Source of the DNA: Ramlibacter sp. WS9
Lineage (GTDB): Bacteria; Pseudomonadota; Gammaproteobacteria; Burkholderiales; Burkholderiaceae_C
Length of the DNA stretch: 64,000 nt
Assembly (NCBI RefSeq): GCF_003797765.1
Contig: NZ_RKMB01000008.1
Coordinates: forward strand, 176,656-240,655
Direction of reading: 5' to 3'
A program made the translations under genes and the position numbers. Below are positions 8,525 through 17,368 of the stretch, piece after piece. The notes under the pieces were generated by a model. That model saw nothing but the letters and a program-made list of their open reading frames with translations, was not told the DNA's origin and searched no databases. The first letter of the stretch is position 1; each line of letters begins with the position of its first letter.

Positions 8525-10150
8525 TCAGACCGTCGGCAATCGATGTGCGCAATACAGTTCGCGCAACTTGGTCTTCTGCATCTTCCCAGTCGCACCGAGC
8601 GGAATCGTATCGGCGAACACCACGTCATCCGGCGTCCACCACTTCGCGATCTTTCCGTCGAAAAATTCCAGCATCTGCTCGCGCGCCAGCTCCGCACCAG
8701 GCTTTCTGACGACCACCAGCAGCGGCCGCTCATCCCATTTCGGATGCACGATCCCGATGCAGGCCGCCATCGCCACGGCCGGATGCGCCACCGCGACGTT
8801 TTCGATGTCGATCGAGCTGATCCATTCGCCGCCGGACTTGATCACATCCTTGGCCCGGTCGGTGATCTGCATGAAGCCGTCGACATCGATATTGGCCACG
8901 TCGCCGGTCGGGAACCAGCCATCGATCAACGGATTGCCGCCCTCGCCCTTGAAATAGCGATCGACGATCCACGGTCCACGCACCAGCAGTTCGCCGCTGG
9001 TCTCGCCGTCCCACGGGATTTCCTTTCCCAGGCTGTCTACCACTTTCATATCGACGCCGAACACGACACGGCCCTGTTTCGCTTGCACGGCATAGCGCTC
9101 GGCGCTGTCTTGTTCGAGGTTCCTGGCCTTGAAATTGCAAACGGTGCCCAGCGGACTCATTTCCGTCATGCCCCAGACATGCAGCACAAATACCCCGTAC
9201 TTTTCCTGGAAGGTGCGCATCATCGTCGGCGGACAGGCCGAGCCGCCGATGATGGTGCGCTTCATCGTCGAGAATGTCAGGTTGTTCGATTCCACGTACG
9301 CGAGCAATCCCTGCCACACTGTCGGCACGCCGGCCGACAGCGTGACGCGCTCGCCTTCGAACAGGTCATGCAGGGACTTGCCGTCGAGCGCCGCGCCGGG
9401 AAACACCAGTTTGGCGCCGACCATGCAGGCGATATACGGCAAACCCCAGGCGTTCACATGGAACATCGGCACGACCGGCAGCACCGCGTCATGCGCAGAA
9501 CAATGCAGCGCATCAGGCAAGGCGGCGGCATAGGTGTGCAGCAGGGTCGAGCGATGGCTGTACAGGACGCCTTTTGGGTTGCCGGTGGTGCCGCTGGTGT
9601 AGCACAGGCTGGAGGCACTGTTCTCGTCAAACGATGGCCAGGCAAACTGGTCGTCTTGCGCATCGACCAGGTCTTCATAACACAGGAGTCCGTCGATCTT
9701 CGATGCCGGCATGTGAGCGCGATCGGTCATGACGACAAAATGCCTTATCGTCTTTACGCGCGAAGCGATCGCTTCCACCAATGGCAGGAAAGTCAAATCG
9801 AAGAACAGCACCTGGTCTTCGGCGTGATCGGCGATGTACACGACCTGGTCCGGATGCAGGCGCGGATTGAGCGTGTGCAGGATCGAACCCGATCCCGACA
9901 CTGCGTAATACAGTTCCATGTGACGGTAGCCGTTCCAGGCCAGGGTCGCAACCGTCGCGCCCGCCTGCACGCCCAGCGCCGCCAGGGCGTTCGCCATGCG
10001 CCGTGAGCGAGCCGCAAGATCGCGATAGGTATAACGGTGGATATCACCTTCGATGCGGCGCGATACGATTTCCTGCTCGCCATGGTGGCGTTCAGCGTAT
10101 ACCAGGAGGCTCGAGATCAGCAGCGGCTGCTGCATCATTTGTCCGTTCAT
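8525..10150 (-). CDS. Fatty-acid/acyl-CoA synthetase (AMP-forming)
   Basis: 541 aa, a full-length member of the acyl-adenylate family. The P-loop is YTSGTTGNPKGV (184-195), followed by WGMTE, the hinge region DGWFPTGD with DRAKDVIKSGGEW, and the catalytic Lys523 in GATGKMQK. It activates a carboxylic acid to its CoA thioester, which would be the exit step for the acid made by the aldehyde dehydrogenase. Start: the ATG at 10150 has AAGAG upstream. About 190 bp separate its end from the SDR start, and that gap holds site B and the SDR promoter, so the two genes are probably transcribed separately. Confidence 0.92.
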   Translation of the reverse strand: MNGQMMQQPLLISSLLVYAERHHGEQEIVSRRIEGDIHRYTYRDLAARSRRMANALAALGVQAGATVATLAWNGYRHMELYYAVSGSGSILHTLNPRLHPDQVVYIADHAEDQVLFFDLTFLPLVEAIASRVKTIRHFVVMTDRAHMPASKIDGLLCYEDLVDAQDDQFAWPSFDENSASSLCYTSGTTGNPKGVLYSHRSTLLHTYAAALPDALHCSAHDAVLPVVPMFHVNAWGLPYIACMVGAKLVFPGAALDGKSLHDLFEGERVTLSAGVPTVWQGLLAYVESNNLTFSTMKRTIIGGSACPPTMMRTFQEKYGVFVLHVWGMTEMSPLGTVCNFKARNLEQDSAERYAVQAKQGRVVFGVDMKVVDSLGKEIPWDGETSGELLVRGPWIVDRYFKGEGGNPLIDGWFPTGDVANIDVDGFMQITDRAKDVIKSGGEWISSIDIENVAVAHPAVAMAACIGIVHPKWDERPLLVVVRKPGAELAREQMLEFFDGKIAKWWTPDDVVFADTIPLGATGKMQKTKLRELYCAHRLPTV

Positions 10151-10316
10151 TTTTTCACTCTTATGTGTTGGTCGTGGCTTTTTTCCGCAAGTCAGGGCGT
10201 ATCGATGGTGTGGATTCTTCTTGCACGGATAGTCTTCTTGGTTTTTCTAGGGGGGTGGAAATACATCAAACCTGATCAGGCTTGCGTTCCGCTGCATGCG
10301 GGCGAAGTACACGAAC

Positions 10317-10787
10317 TCAGGAAAACGCCGTCAGATCGCGCGGCGCGATGCCATGCCAACGGCAATGCGCCAGGTAGCGTTCCATCGCGGTCTTCCAGTT
10401 TTCGATGGCCAGAATCTTTCCATCCTCATCCTGGAAAAGCAGTTCGCCGACGACCACATCCAGCAACAGGACTTCGCCTTCCGTGATTCCAGTTTCAGGG
10501 GTATGGCGCGATGCAGCGGGCTCGAAGACCACACTGCCGGGGCCAGCGATCCATTCGTATTCCCTGAACTTCCAGCGGCCTTCGATGGTGTAACTGATCA
10601 CGGTGCCGGACTGGTAATGCTGTGGCAACAGAACGCGCGCGGGTACGCGCATGAGCGCGATCATCTCGCCGCGTATAGGATCCAGCTTGAAGTACTTGAC
10701 GAATACGCCGTCCGAATACGGCAGGAACGGTATCCACGGCAACGATTCATTGTCGATCAGTGCGGCCTGGACTTTTTCATATTGCAT
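10317..10787 (-). CDS. Cupin protein of the 2,4'-dihydroxyacetophenone dioxygenase type
   Basis: 156 aa, a single cupin domain similar in layout to the non-haem iron dioxygenase that cleaves dihydroxyacetophenone. Candidate metal ligands are His57, Glu69 and His95, but the second position of the expected His-x-His pair is Gln59 (QHYQ), so iron binding or activity may be altered. I chose the ATG at 10787, with GGAG five bases upstream; another ATG lies six codons further up. Its promoter carries AraC-type site C. It may act on a ketone intermediate or may have a non-catalytic role. Confidence 0.75.
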   Translation of the reverse strand: MQYEKVQAALIDNESLPWIPFLPYSDGVFVKYFKLDPIRGEMIALMRVPARVLLPQHYQSGTVISYTIEGRWKFREYEWIAGPGSVVFEPAASRHTPETGITEGEVLLLDVVVGELLFQDEDGKILAIENWKTAMERYLAHCRWHGIAPRDLTAFS

Positions 10788-10869
10788 GGCATCTCCATTT
10801 GGCATCTTGATCGGTGCGATCCGGGCTACGCCTTGTTCACAGGTACCCTGCCTGATTCTTGTTGACGCC

Positions 10870-10939
10870 ATCATAGAAAAGGGAGCGATCGGCGACGATG
10901 TCTGTAGCCGCCATCTGCATGTCAATTTCTGACAGGGTG
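10870..10939 (-). promoter_or_regulatory. AraC-type activator site C plus -10 of the cupin gene
   Basis: The 42-bp element at 10898-10939 matches site A at about 31 of 42 positions, including both ATGTC cores. Leftward TATGAT (10875-10870) is exactly 22 bp away, the same spacing as at sites A and B, and about 83 bp from the cupin start codon. Confidence 0.72.
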
Positions 10940-11009
10940 CGGGAATTGATGAACTGACCTCCATCACATCGCGTCGGCTCGCGGAGGCGAGCATCGCGCC
11001 GCCTCGCTC

Positions 11010-11262
11010 CGTCAAATTCTCAGGCGGCCTGCCCGATGCGCGCTGGGGTGAGTCGGTGCATGCCGTAGTCGTCGCACGCCACGGGTCGGACGCGGAGCCG
11101 GAAGTACTGAAGGCTGCGTTGCTGGCCTGGTGCCGCACACACTTGGCCAGCTACAAATGCCCGCGAAGCGTGAGCTTCGTGGCCGCGATGCCTTTGTCGG
11201 CCGCGGGCAAGATCCTCAAAACCGCGTTGCGGGCTGCGCACAGGGCCGGGGTGACTGAGTGA
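11010..11262 (+). pseudogene. C-terminal fragment of an AMP-forming acyl-CoA synthetase
   Basis: Reading rightward, GGLPDARWGESVHAVVVA and then LASYKCPRSVSF with AAGKILKTALR are the last ~80 residues of an acyl-adenylate ligase, including the catalytic-Lys loop (AGKILK). No adenylation core precedes it. Its TGA overlaps the GTG of the next fragment (GTGA), which looks like a relic of an operon junction. Confidence 0.75.
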
Positions 11263-11500
11263 GCGACGCCTTGCCCCCGGGCGCCATCACTTTCTCGACG
11301 GTGCCCTTCATGCGCCTGCTGGGCATCCGCCGCGAGTTCTCGCGCGACGGCCATGCGCGGCTGATCGCCGAGGCCCGACGTGAGTTGGAAAACATGATTC
11401 ATGCGATGCACGGCGGGGTGGTCGCCACGCTGGTCGATGTCGTGATGGCCAGTGCGGCCGTCTCGAAGATCAATTTCGCCAAGCTGCAGCAGCCTCGGGG
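11259..11500 (+). pseudogene. Truncated PaaI-type hotdog thioesterase
   Basis: Starts with GTG overlapping the previous stop. The residues around MHGGVVATLVDVVMASA are the hotdog active-site helix of a PaaI-like acyl-CoA thioesterase. After about 80 residues the similarity stops and the reading frame runs into unrelated sequence, so the second half of the fold is gone. Confidence 0.7.
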
Positions 11501-11547
11501 CCGCCGTCACTGGCCACTGATCACACATCGACAAAAAGGAATCAGGC

Positions 11548-11730
11548 ATGAAAGTCACTGCCGCGCCCGCAGGGGCTATGAAGTCGCCAACCAGGTCGCC
11601 ACGCTGACGCTGAACGACCCGGCCACCCGCAATGCACTCGGGTCGCCGATGCGCGATCTTGTCGCCGAGGCTCTGCGTGCGATCGAGCAGGACCGCAGCG
11701 TTCGTGCCGTCGTCATCAAGGGCGCCCATG
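11548..11730 (+). pseudogene. N-terminal fragment of an enoyl-CoA hydratase, frameshifted
   Basis: An ATG at 11548 follows AAAGGAATC, but its frame is lost within about 12 codons. The downstream frame (VATLTLNDPATRNALG, then VRAVVIKGA) is the N terminus of a crotonase. The protein breaks off before the oxyanion-hole motif, and carboxylesterase sequence follows in the same frame. Confidence 0.7.
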
Positions 11731-12290
11731 CCCATGTGCGCGGCTGGGTCACCCGACTCGTCGGGGCTGACCGTGCTTCAGAACTGCTGGCCGCCTATCC
11801 AGCGGACAAATACTCGGGCCAGTACGCGCTGTCCTATGTGGTCGGAGACCTCATTACCGACAGCGGGATGCGCGGTCTCGGCGGTTGCACCAACCTGGCG
11901 CTGGCGAGATCTTTTTCGCGTCAAACGCCAACCTACTATTACCAGTTCGAGGATCCCAACCCGCCGGCGCCCTAGCCGCCGCCCGGCTATGAGTTTCGCG
12001 CCTCACATGGTCTCGATACACCGTTCACGTGGCCCGATTCGCCTCACATGGCCCAGTCCTCCTCACGGTTTAGCGAAGCGCAGCGGCAGTTGTCGAACGA
12101 GATGACCCGCTACTGGGCCGCTTTCGCCAAGAACTTCAACCCGGAGGTTCCGGGGCAGGCGGAGTGGCCTCGAATGATCGCCGACGGATCGTTGATGTCG
12201 CTGCGGCCGGGCGGACAGAGCCGAGCCACGTCTGTCGCACAGTTTGCAGAAATGCACAAGTGCGCTTTGTGGGAAAGATGCCTTGGGTGC
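11731..12290 (+). pseudogene. C-terminal remnant of a type B carboxylesterase with an internal stop
   Basis: SGMRGLGGCTNLALARSF, then TPTYYYQFEDPNPP, and after a TAG at 11973-11975 in the same frame GYEFRASHG and EMTRYWAAFAKNFNP, are the last ~180 residues of a carboxylesterase/para-nitrobenzyl esterase. The N-terminal catalytic part is missing. The frame runs on into the tRNA terminator, confirming that it is not maintained. Confidence 0.72.
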
Positions 12291-12326
12291 TCGATCGCGG
12301 CGAACGCTGATCTTTTCCCAATGAAA

Positions 12327-12356
12327 AAGCCCCGATTGGGGGTCCAATCGGGGCTT
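12327..12356 (-). terminator. Rho-independent terminator of tRNA-Ser
   Basis: A 13-bp perfect stem (arms 12327-12339 and 12344-12356) with a GGGT/ACCC loop; on the leftward strand the stem ends in CTTTTT. It starts 15 bp beyond the tRNA CCA end. Confidence 0.92.
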
Positions 12357-12370
12357 CTCAGAAGAGTATC

Positions 12371-12463
12371 TGGCGGAAACGGAGGGATTCGAACCCTCGA
12401 TGAGGCTCTACACCCCATACTCCCTTAGCAGGGGAGCACCTTCGGCCACTCGGTCACGTTTCC
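12371..12463 (-). tRNA. tRNA-Ser (anticodon GCU)
   Basis: 93 nt. The 7-bp acceptor stem pairs GGAAACG with CGTTTCC, followed by discriminator G and an encoded CCA. The anticodon loop CTGCTAA gives GCU, there is a long type II variable arm as in serine tRNAs, and the T loop is GGTTCGAATCC. A CATAAT-like -10 lies about 12 bp upstream (12480-12475). The decayed accessory region begins directly downstream of the 3' end. Confidence 0.96.
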
Positions 12464-12524
12464 TGTCGCTCGCAATTATGCCCGAAACGGGCCGCCGGCC
12501 CAGCCAAGGGCCGATCAAAATGGC

Positions 12525-13793
12525 TCAGCTGGCCGGTTGATCCAGGTCAAACGCCCGGTGCAGCGCCCGGACGGCCAGTTCCATGTACTTCTCGTCGATC
12601 ACGACCGATGTCTTGATTTCGCTGGTGGAGATCATCTGGATGTTGATGCCCTCTTCCGACAGCGCGCGGAACATCTTGGCCGCGATACCCACGTGGCTGC
12701 GCATGCCGATGCCGACGATGCTCACCTTGCAGATGCGCGTGTCGCCCTCGATGTGGTCCGTGCCCAGCGACGGCAGCACCTTCGACTTGAGCAGGTCCAC
12801 GGTGCGCGCGTAGTCGTTGCGGTGCACGGTGAAGCTGAAGTCGGTCTTGCCGTCCTTGGAGATGTTCTGGATGATGACGTCGACTTCGATGTTCGCGTCG
12901 GCCACCGCGCCCAGGATGTTGTAGGCGATGCCGGGCTTGTCGGGCACGCTCAGGATCGAAACCTTGGCCTCGTCGCGGTTGAAAGCAATGCCGGAAACGA
13001 CTGCTTGTTCCATTTGTGCGTCTTCCTCAAAAGTGATCAGGGTGCCGGACTTGGCTTCCTCTTCGATGGCGATGTCCCACGGCGTGAAGCTGGAGAGCAC
13101 GCGCAGCGGCACCTGGTATTTGCCGGCGAATTCCACGGAGCGGATCTGCAGCACCTTGGAGCCCATCGACGCCATTTCGAGCATTTCCTCGAAGCTGATG
13201 CTGTGCAGGCGGCGCGCTTCGGGCACCACGCGCGGATCGGTGGTGTAGACGCCATCGACATCGGTGTAGATCAGGCATTCGGCGGCCTTCATGGCGGCGG
13301 CCACGGCGACGGCCGACGTGTCGCTTCCGCCGCGGCCCAGCGTGGTGATGTGGCCCTTGTCGTCCACGCCCTGGAAGCCCGTGATGATCACGACCTTGCC
13401 GGCGGACAGGTCGGCGCGCACCTTCTTGTCGTCGATCGATTCGATGCGGGCCTTGGTGTACGCGCTGTTGGTCTTGATCGCGACCTGCCAGCCCGCGTAA
13501 CTCACGGCCTCCAGGCCTTCGGCCTGCAGCGCGAGTGCCAGCAGCGCGGAAGAGGCCTGCTCGCCGGTGGCGGCCAGCATGTCCAGCTCACGGCACATGG
13601 AATCGGTCTGCTTGGCCGGCGACAGTTCCTTGGCCAGGCCCAGCAGGCGGTTGGTCTCGCCGCTCATGGCGCTTGGCACGACGACCATCTGGTAGCCGGC
13701 GCGGTGCCACTTGGCCACGCGCTTGGCGACGTTGCGGATGCGCTCGGTCGAGCCCATGGACGTGCCGCCGTATTTGTGAACGATCAATGCCAT
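12525..13793 (-). CDS. lysC: Aspartate kinase
   Basis: 422 aa. It phosphorylates aspartate, the first step towards lysine, threonine and methionine. KYGGTSMG (7-14) is the kinase signature; VSAMSGETNRLL-type segments follow, and the C-terminal ~150 residues are paired ACT domains, the usual site of lysine/threonine feedback control. I chose the ATG at 13793, giving the conserved MALIVHKYGG start; the frame continues upstream without similarity. Monofunctional, of the usual length for beta-proteobacteria. No lysine riboswitch is seen upstream. Confidence 0.96.
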   Translation of the reverse strand: MALIVHKYGGTSMGSTERIRNVAKRVAKWHRAGYQMVVVPSAMSGETNRLLGLAKELSPAKQTDSMCRELDMLAATGEQASSALLALALQAEGLEAVSYAGWQVAIKTNSAYTKARIESIDDKKVRADLSAGKVVIITGFQGVDDKGHITTLGRGGSDTSAVAVAAAMKAAECLIYTDVDGVYTTDPRVVPEARRLHSISFEEMLEMASMGSKVLQIRSVEFAGKYQVPLRVLSSFTPWDIAIEEEAKSGTLITFEEDAQMEQAVVSGIAFNRDEAKVSILSVPDKPGIAYNILGAVADANIEVDVIIQNISKDGKTDFSFTVHRNDYARTVDLLKSKVLPSLGTDHIEGDTRICKVSIVGIGMRSHVGIAAKMFRALSEEGINIQMISTSEIKTSVVIDEKYMELAVRALHRAFDLDQPAS

Positions 13794-13879
13794 CGGAGGG
13801 TAGAAAGTGATTGGCGCGGCGAAGAAGATCGAGGGCACCGCACGAGCGGAACCGGGGCCGCGAAACCCCGGGATTATAC

Positions 13880-14812
13880 CTAGGCAGAGGGTGCGACCCG
13901 GAACGCGAGCGTGTCGCCGGTTCGCTCGACGAAGCCGGCGCCGACCTTGATGCGGATGTGATGGCCGCGGGTGGAACATGCCGCCACTTGAGCGAGCAGT
14001 TCGTCCAACTGCGCCGCGTTGGGCTGGGTCTGGTGCGCCATGCGCAGCCAGTGCCGCAACAGGTTGGCCTGGCGCGGCCGATCGAGCGCTCGCAAGGCCG
14101 CGATGCGGGGCGGCTCGCCCACCTGCGCCAGGTCGCCAGCCGCCACGGCAGTCAGCAGTTCCTGCGCCTGCGCCGCATGACGCGCCGAGCGCGCAAATGT
14201 CTCGCGGAACTGCGGAAAGGCCTTCTCCAGCGCGGGCAGGAGTTCATGGCGGATGCGGTTGCGCGTGAAGGACGTGTCCGCGTTGGTCGTGTCTTCGACG
14301 AAGGCCGCGTTTCGTTCGCGCAGCCACTCCCGGATCGCGGCGCCGCTCGTGCCCAGCAAGGGCCTTTCGAACCGCATGCCATGCCGCTCGAAGCGGGCCG
14401 GCATGGCCGCCAGCCCCGGCAAGCCCGCGCCCCGGCTCAACGCCAGCAGGATCGTTTCGACCTGGTCGTCGGCATGCTGGGCGAGCCACACGCTCTTGAG
14501 CCCCGCGGCCGATGCGGCCTGTGCCAGCGCGGTGTAGCGGGCCTTGCGCGCGGCTTCTTCGGGGCTCTGGCCGGGCGCGTTGCGCGCGTCGACCATGGCC
14601 ACATGCAAGGGCACGCTCAGAGCGTCGCAGGTCTTCTGGCAGTGGTGCGCAAAGTCGTCAGCGGCCGCCTGCAGGCCGTGATGCACGTGGATGGCGTGGA
14701 TCTGGCCTGGCCACGCCTGCGCCGCCGCCCACAGCAATGCGGTGGAATCGGCGCCGCCGCTGAAGGCGACCGCCGCCGGCAAGTCGGGCTGGAAAGCGGG
14801 GCTGAGCAGCAT
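13880..14812 (-). CDS. tilS: tRNA(Ile)-lysidine synthase
   Basis: 310 aa. It modifies C34 of tRNA-Ile(CAU) to lysidine so that AUA is read as isoleucine. The PP-loop motif is SGGADS (18-23), followed by HVHHGLQ, AQHADDQVET and the TilS-type RNRIRHELLP. It is shorter than the E. coli enzyme (about 430 aa), lacking part of the C-terminal domain, as is common in this group. Start: the ATG at 14812. It is 87 bp upstream of lysC on the same strand and divergent from the TonB-domain gene. Confidence 0.93.
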   Translation of the reverse strand: MLLSPAFQPDLPAAVAFSGGADSTALLWAAAQAWPGQIHAIHVHHGLQAAADDFAHHCQKTCDALSVPLHVAMVDARNAPGQSPEEAARKARYTALAQAASAAGLKSVWLAQHADDQVETILLALSRGAGLPGLAAMPARFERHGMRFERPLLGTSGAAIREWLRERNAAFVEDTTNADTSFTRNRIRHELLPALEKAFPQFRETFARSARHAAQAQELLTAVAAGDLAQVGEPPRIAALRALDRPRQANLLRHWLRMAHQTQPNAAQLDELLAQVAACSTRGHHIRIKVGAGFVERTGDTLAFRVAPSA

Positions 14813-14920
14813 GGGCAGATTATCCGGGCCGGGGGGTTCGGACAGACGGCATCCACATTTACCCGGGGTGGGCTTTGCGGGACCCGCCCATAGAATCCCG
14901 GGCGCATCAAGAGGTAACGC

Positions 14921-15598
14921 ATGCAAAAGCAGACTATCGGCGCCAGGGCCCACAAGGCCCGCAGCGTCTGGGTCCTGATCGCAGGACTGGGTATTGCAAC
15001 CGGGGGGATGGTCACAGGGCCCAGCACTTGGGCCCAGGCGCAGGCACCCCTGCCAGGCTCCGCAGCCAGTGACGCGCCAAGCGAAGCAGCGCGGCGTGCG
15101 GCGTCCAGCCCTTACCGCTTCATCCTTCTGAATGCCAACGCGCCTTCGCGCAAGCCGGCGCCTGCGCCCGAAGCGAAGGCCGAGCCCAAGCGGCCCGCGC
15201 CGGCCCCGGTCGAGCAGGCGGCCCTGCAGCCGCGCGTCGCTCCAGCTGCGCCGCCTGCTGTGGAAGTGCCGGCCCCGCAGCCCGCACCCGAACCTGTGGC
15301 GGCCCTTGCACCGAAGCCGCCGGCGCCGGCACCCATCGTGGCCGTCCGCCGCGAGATCATCCCCATCCGCACCGACGAGCCGCGCCTGTCCTCCGCGCTG
15401 ATGCGTGAGCGGCCGTCGGGGGTGGTGAAAGTGGCCTTCGATGTCATGCCGGACGGCTCGACGGGCGCGGTGAGGGTGCTTGCTAGCACCAACCGAGACC
15501 TCAACCGGGCATCGGTCGATGCGGTGTCACGATGGAAATTCCAGCCGGTCGACGAAGTGCTGACCGTCGAAACCGAGCTGGCCTACAAATATGAGTAA
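14921..15598 (+). CDS. TonB C-terminal-domain protein (energy-transducer-like)
   Basis: 225 aa. An N-terminal hydrophobic segment (about 16-40) is followed by a Pro/Ala/Lys-rich linker (about 70-150) typical of periplasm-spanning TonB proteins. The C-terminal TonB fold (about 160-225) includes GVVKVAFDVMPDGSTG and the closing VSRWKFQPV. No exbB/exbD genes are adjacent, so it may instead be an orphan TonB-like periplasmic protein. It is followed directly by a GC-rich intergenic repeat and convergent accA. Confidence 0.8.
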   Translation: MQKQTIGARAHKARSVWVLIAGLGIATGGMVTGPSTWAQAQAPLPGSAASDAPSEAARRAASSPYRFILLNANAPSRKPAPAPEAKAEPKRPAPAPVEQAALQPRVAPAAPPAVEVPAPQPAPEPVAALAPKPPAPAPIVAVRREIIPIRTDEPRLSSALMRERPSGVVKVAFDVMPDGSTGAVRVLASTNRDLNRASVDAVSRWKFQPVDEVLTVETELAYKYE

Positions 15599-15695
15599 CA
15601 CCCCCGAAGCGCCCGCGGCGATGCCCCCTCGGGCGTTGCCCTCTCCCCCTCAAGGGGGCACCACCAGCGGCCCGGCAAAGCCGGTTCCGCGGTGG
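15599..15695. repeat. GC-rich intergenic repeat, copy 1
   Basis: A 52-bp block (15644-15695) is matched on the opposite strand at 63877-63928 with a single mismatch, and the flanking 14 bp ACCCCCGAAGCGCC is also shared. It contains two self-complementary parts, CCCCCT-CA-AGGGGG and CCGGC-AAA-GCCGG, and lies between convergent genes, where it could act as a bidirectional transcription barrier. I associate such elements with Comamonadaceae genomes. Confidence 0.85.
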
Positions 15696-15706
15696 TTCTG
15701 GCGAAA

Positions 15707-16684
15707 TCAACGCGCTTCGGCCTTGGTGTCGGTAAATCGGCCGTAGCTTTGCAGGCGCTCGTAGCGCCGGTCCAGCAGCTCACGCACTTTCAGGTCGGCC
15801 AACTGGCGCCACGCGTCGTTCAACGCGCGCTTCAGGAAAGCGGCCATCTGCTTGTGGTCGCGATGCGCGCCGCCCACCGGCTCGTTCACGATCTTGTCGA
15901 TGAGGCCCAGCGCTTTCAAGCGGTGCGCCGTGATGCCCATGGCGTCCGCCGCATCCTGCGCCTTCTCTGAAGTCTTCCAGAGGATCGACGCACAGCCCTC
16001 GGGGCTGATCACCGAATAGATGGAGTACTGCAGCATCAGCACCTGGTCTGCCACCGAGATGGCCAGCGCGCCGCCGGAGCCGCCCTCGCCGATCACCGTG
16101 GTGATGATGGGCACTTCCAGTTGCGCCATCTCGAAGATGTTGCGGCCGATCGCTTCGGACTGGCCGCGCTCTTCGGCGTCGATTCCCGGGTAGGCGCCGG
16201 GCGTGTCGACGAAGGTGAACACCGGCAGCTTGAACTTCTCGGCGGTCTTCATCAGGCGCAACGCCTTGCGGTAGCCCTCGGGCCGGCTCATGCCGAAGTT
16301 GCGCAGGCCACGCTCTTTCGTGTCGCGGCCCTTCTGGTGGCCGAGCACCATGCACGCATTGCCGTTGAATCGTGCAAGGCCGCCGACGATGGACAGGTCG
16401 TCCGAGAAATGCCGGTCCCCGTGCAGCTCGATGAAATCGGTGAAGATTTCATTGATGTAGTCCAGCGTGTACGGGCGCTCCGCATGCCGCGCGATCTTGG
16501 TGATCTGCCACGGCGACAGGTCGCTGTAGATGTCCTTGGTGAGCTGCTGGCTCTTTTTGGAGAGCTGGTCGATCTCTTCGGAGATGTCGACCGCCGACTC
16601 CGTCTGCACATAGCGCAGTTCTTCGATCTTGCCTTCGAGTTCCGCGATCGGCTGCTCGAAGTCGAGGAAGGTCTTCTTTGCCAA
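15707..16684 (-). CDS. accA: Acetyl-CoA carboxylase carboxyltransferase, alpha subunit
   Basis: 325 aa, the usual length. With AccD it transfers carboxyl from biotin to acetyl-CoA, making malonyl-CoA for fatty-acid synthesis. The start [17 protein letters not shown] and the carboxyltransferase core ([49 protein letters not shown]) are diagnostic. AAGGAG-type bases precede the ATG. Last of the leftward group cysS-alkA-accA, 39 bp after the glycosylase gene. Confidence 0.97.
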   Translation of the reverse strand: MAKKTFLDFEQPIAELEGKIEELRYVQTESAVDISEEIDQLSKKSQQLTKDIYSDLSPWQITKIARHAERPYTLDYINEIFTDFIELHGDRHFSDDLSIVGGLARFNGNACMVLGHQKGRDTKERGLRNFGMSRPEGYRKALRLMKTAEKFKLPVFTFVDTPGAYPGIDAEERGQSEAIGRNIFEMAQLEVPIITTVIGEGGSGGALAISVADQVLMLQYSIYSVISPEGCASILWKTSEKAQDAADAMGITAHRLKALGLIDKIVNEPVGGAHRDHKQMAAFLKRALNDAWRQLADLKVRELLDRRYERLQSYGRFTDTKAEAR

Positions 16685-16723
16685 GGTTTGCTCCTTGTCT
16701 TTTATGGGCGTAGCCGCTACGAG

Positions 16724-17368
16724 TCAATACTCGACGGGTAACGGGTCCAACGAGCGCCAAATATACCAAGTTGCGACACTGCAATACGGAATCCAGGCGG
16801 CGGCCACTTCGCGGGCGTCGCTGCGGCTGACCGGGTCGCCTGAAAAGTAGTTGCGGCTGATGCCGTTCAGCAACCCGATGTCGTCCAGCGGCAGGACGTT
16901 GGGGCGCATGAGGTGAAAGATGAGGAACATCTCGGCCGTCCAGCGGCCGATGCCGCGGATGCCCACCAGCTCGGCAATGATTTCGTCATCGGTCATCGCC
17001 TGCCAGGCCTCGACGTGGATGGCGCCGGAATCGAAATGCAAAGACAGATCGACGAGGTACTCGATCTTGCGCGCCGACAGGCCCGCGGCCTGCATGTCGT
17101 CGACCTTGAGCTTGAGCACGTTGGCCGCCGTCATCTTGCGCGGCAGCTTGGCGAAGCGGTCCCACACGGTTTGCGCCGCCTTCACCGAGATCTGCTGGCC
17201 CACGATGCTGCGCGCCAGCGTCGTGAACGGGTCGCCGCGCGACTGCAGGCAGGCATCGCCGAACTGCGGGATCAGCCGCTTCATCACCCTGTCCTTGCGG
17301 GAAAGGTGGCGGCAGGCCTCGTCCCAGTACTCGGGCGTGGCCTGCACGATGTCCGCAGGAGCGCTCAA
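16724..17368 (-). CDS. alkA: DNA-3-methyladenine glycosylase II family (HhH-GPD)
   Basis: 214 aa. It removes alkylated bases from DNA. The helix-hairpin-helix is around [16 protein letters not shown] (about 133-148), followed by the catalytic Asp in LPLDD. It lacks the N-terminal domain of E. coli AlkA, as usual for this short form. The best start is a TTG at 17368 overlapping the TGA of cysS (TTGA), which implies translational coupling; the encoded N terminus [15 protein letters not shown] is plausible. Confidence 0.88.
   Translation of the reverse strand: MSAPADIVQATPEYWDEACRHLSRKDRVMKRLIPQFGDACLQSRGDPFTTLARSIVGQQISVKAAQTVWDRFAKLPRKMTAANVLKLKVDDMQAAGLSARKIEYLVDLSLHFDSGAIHVEAWQAMTDDEIIAELVGIRGIGRWTAEMFLIFHLMRPNVLPLDDIGLLNGISRNYFSGDPVSRSDAREVAAAWIPYCSVATWYIWRSLDPLPVEY

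Noticed and set aside
11259..11975. A single 238-residue protein
   Set aside because: Its parts belong to three unrelated families (thioesterase, crotonase, carboxylesterase), each truncated, so it is a fusion of pseudogene fragments.
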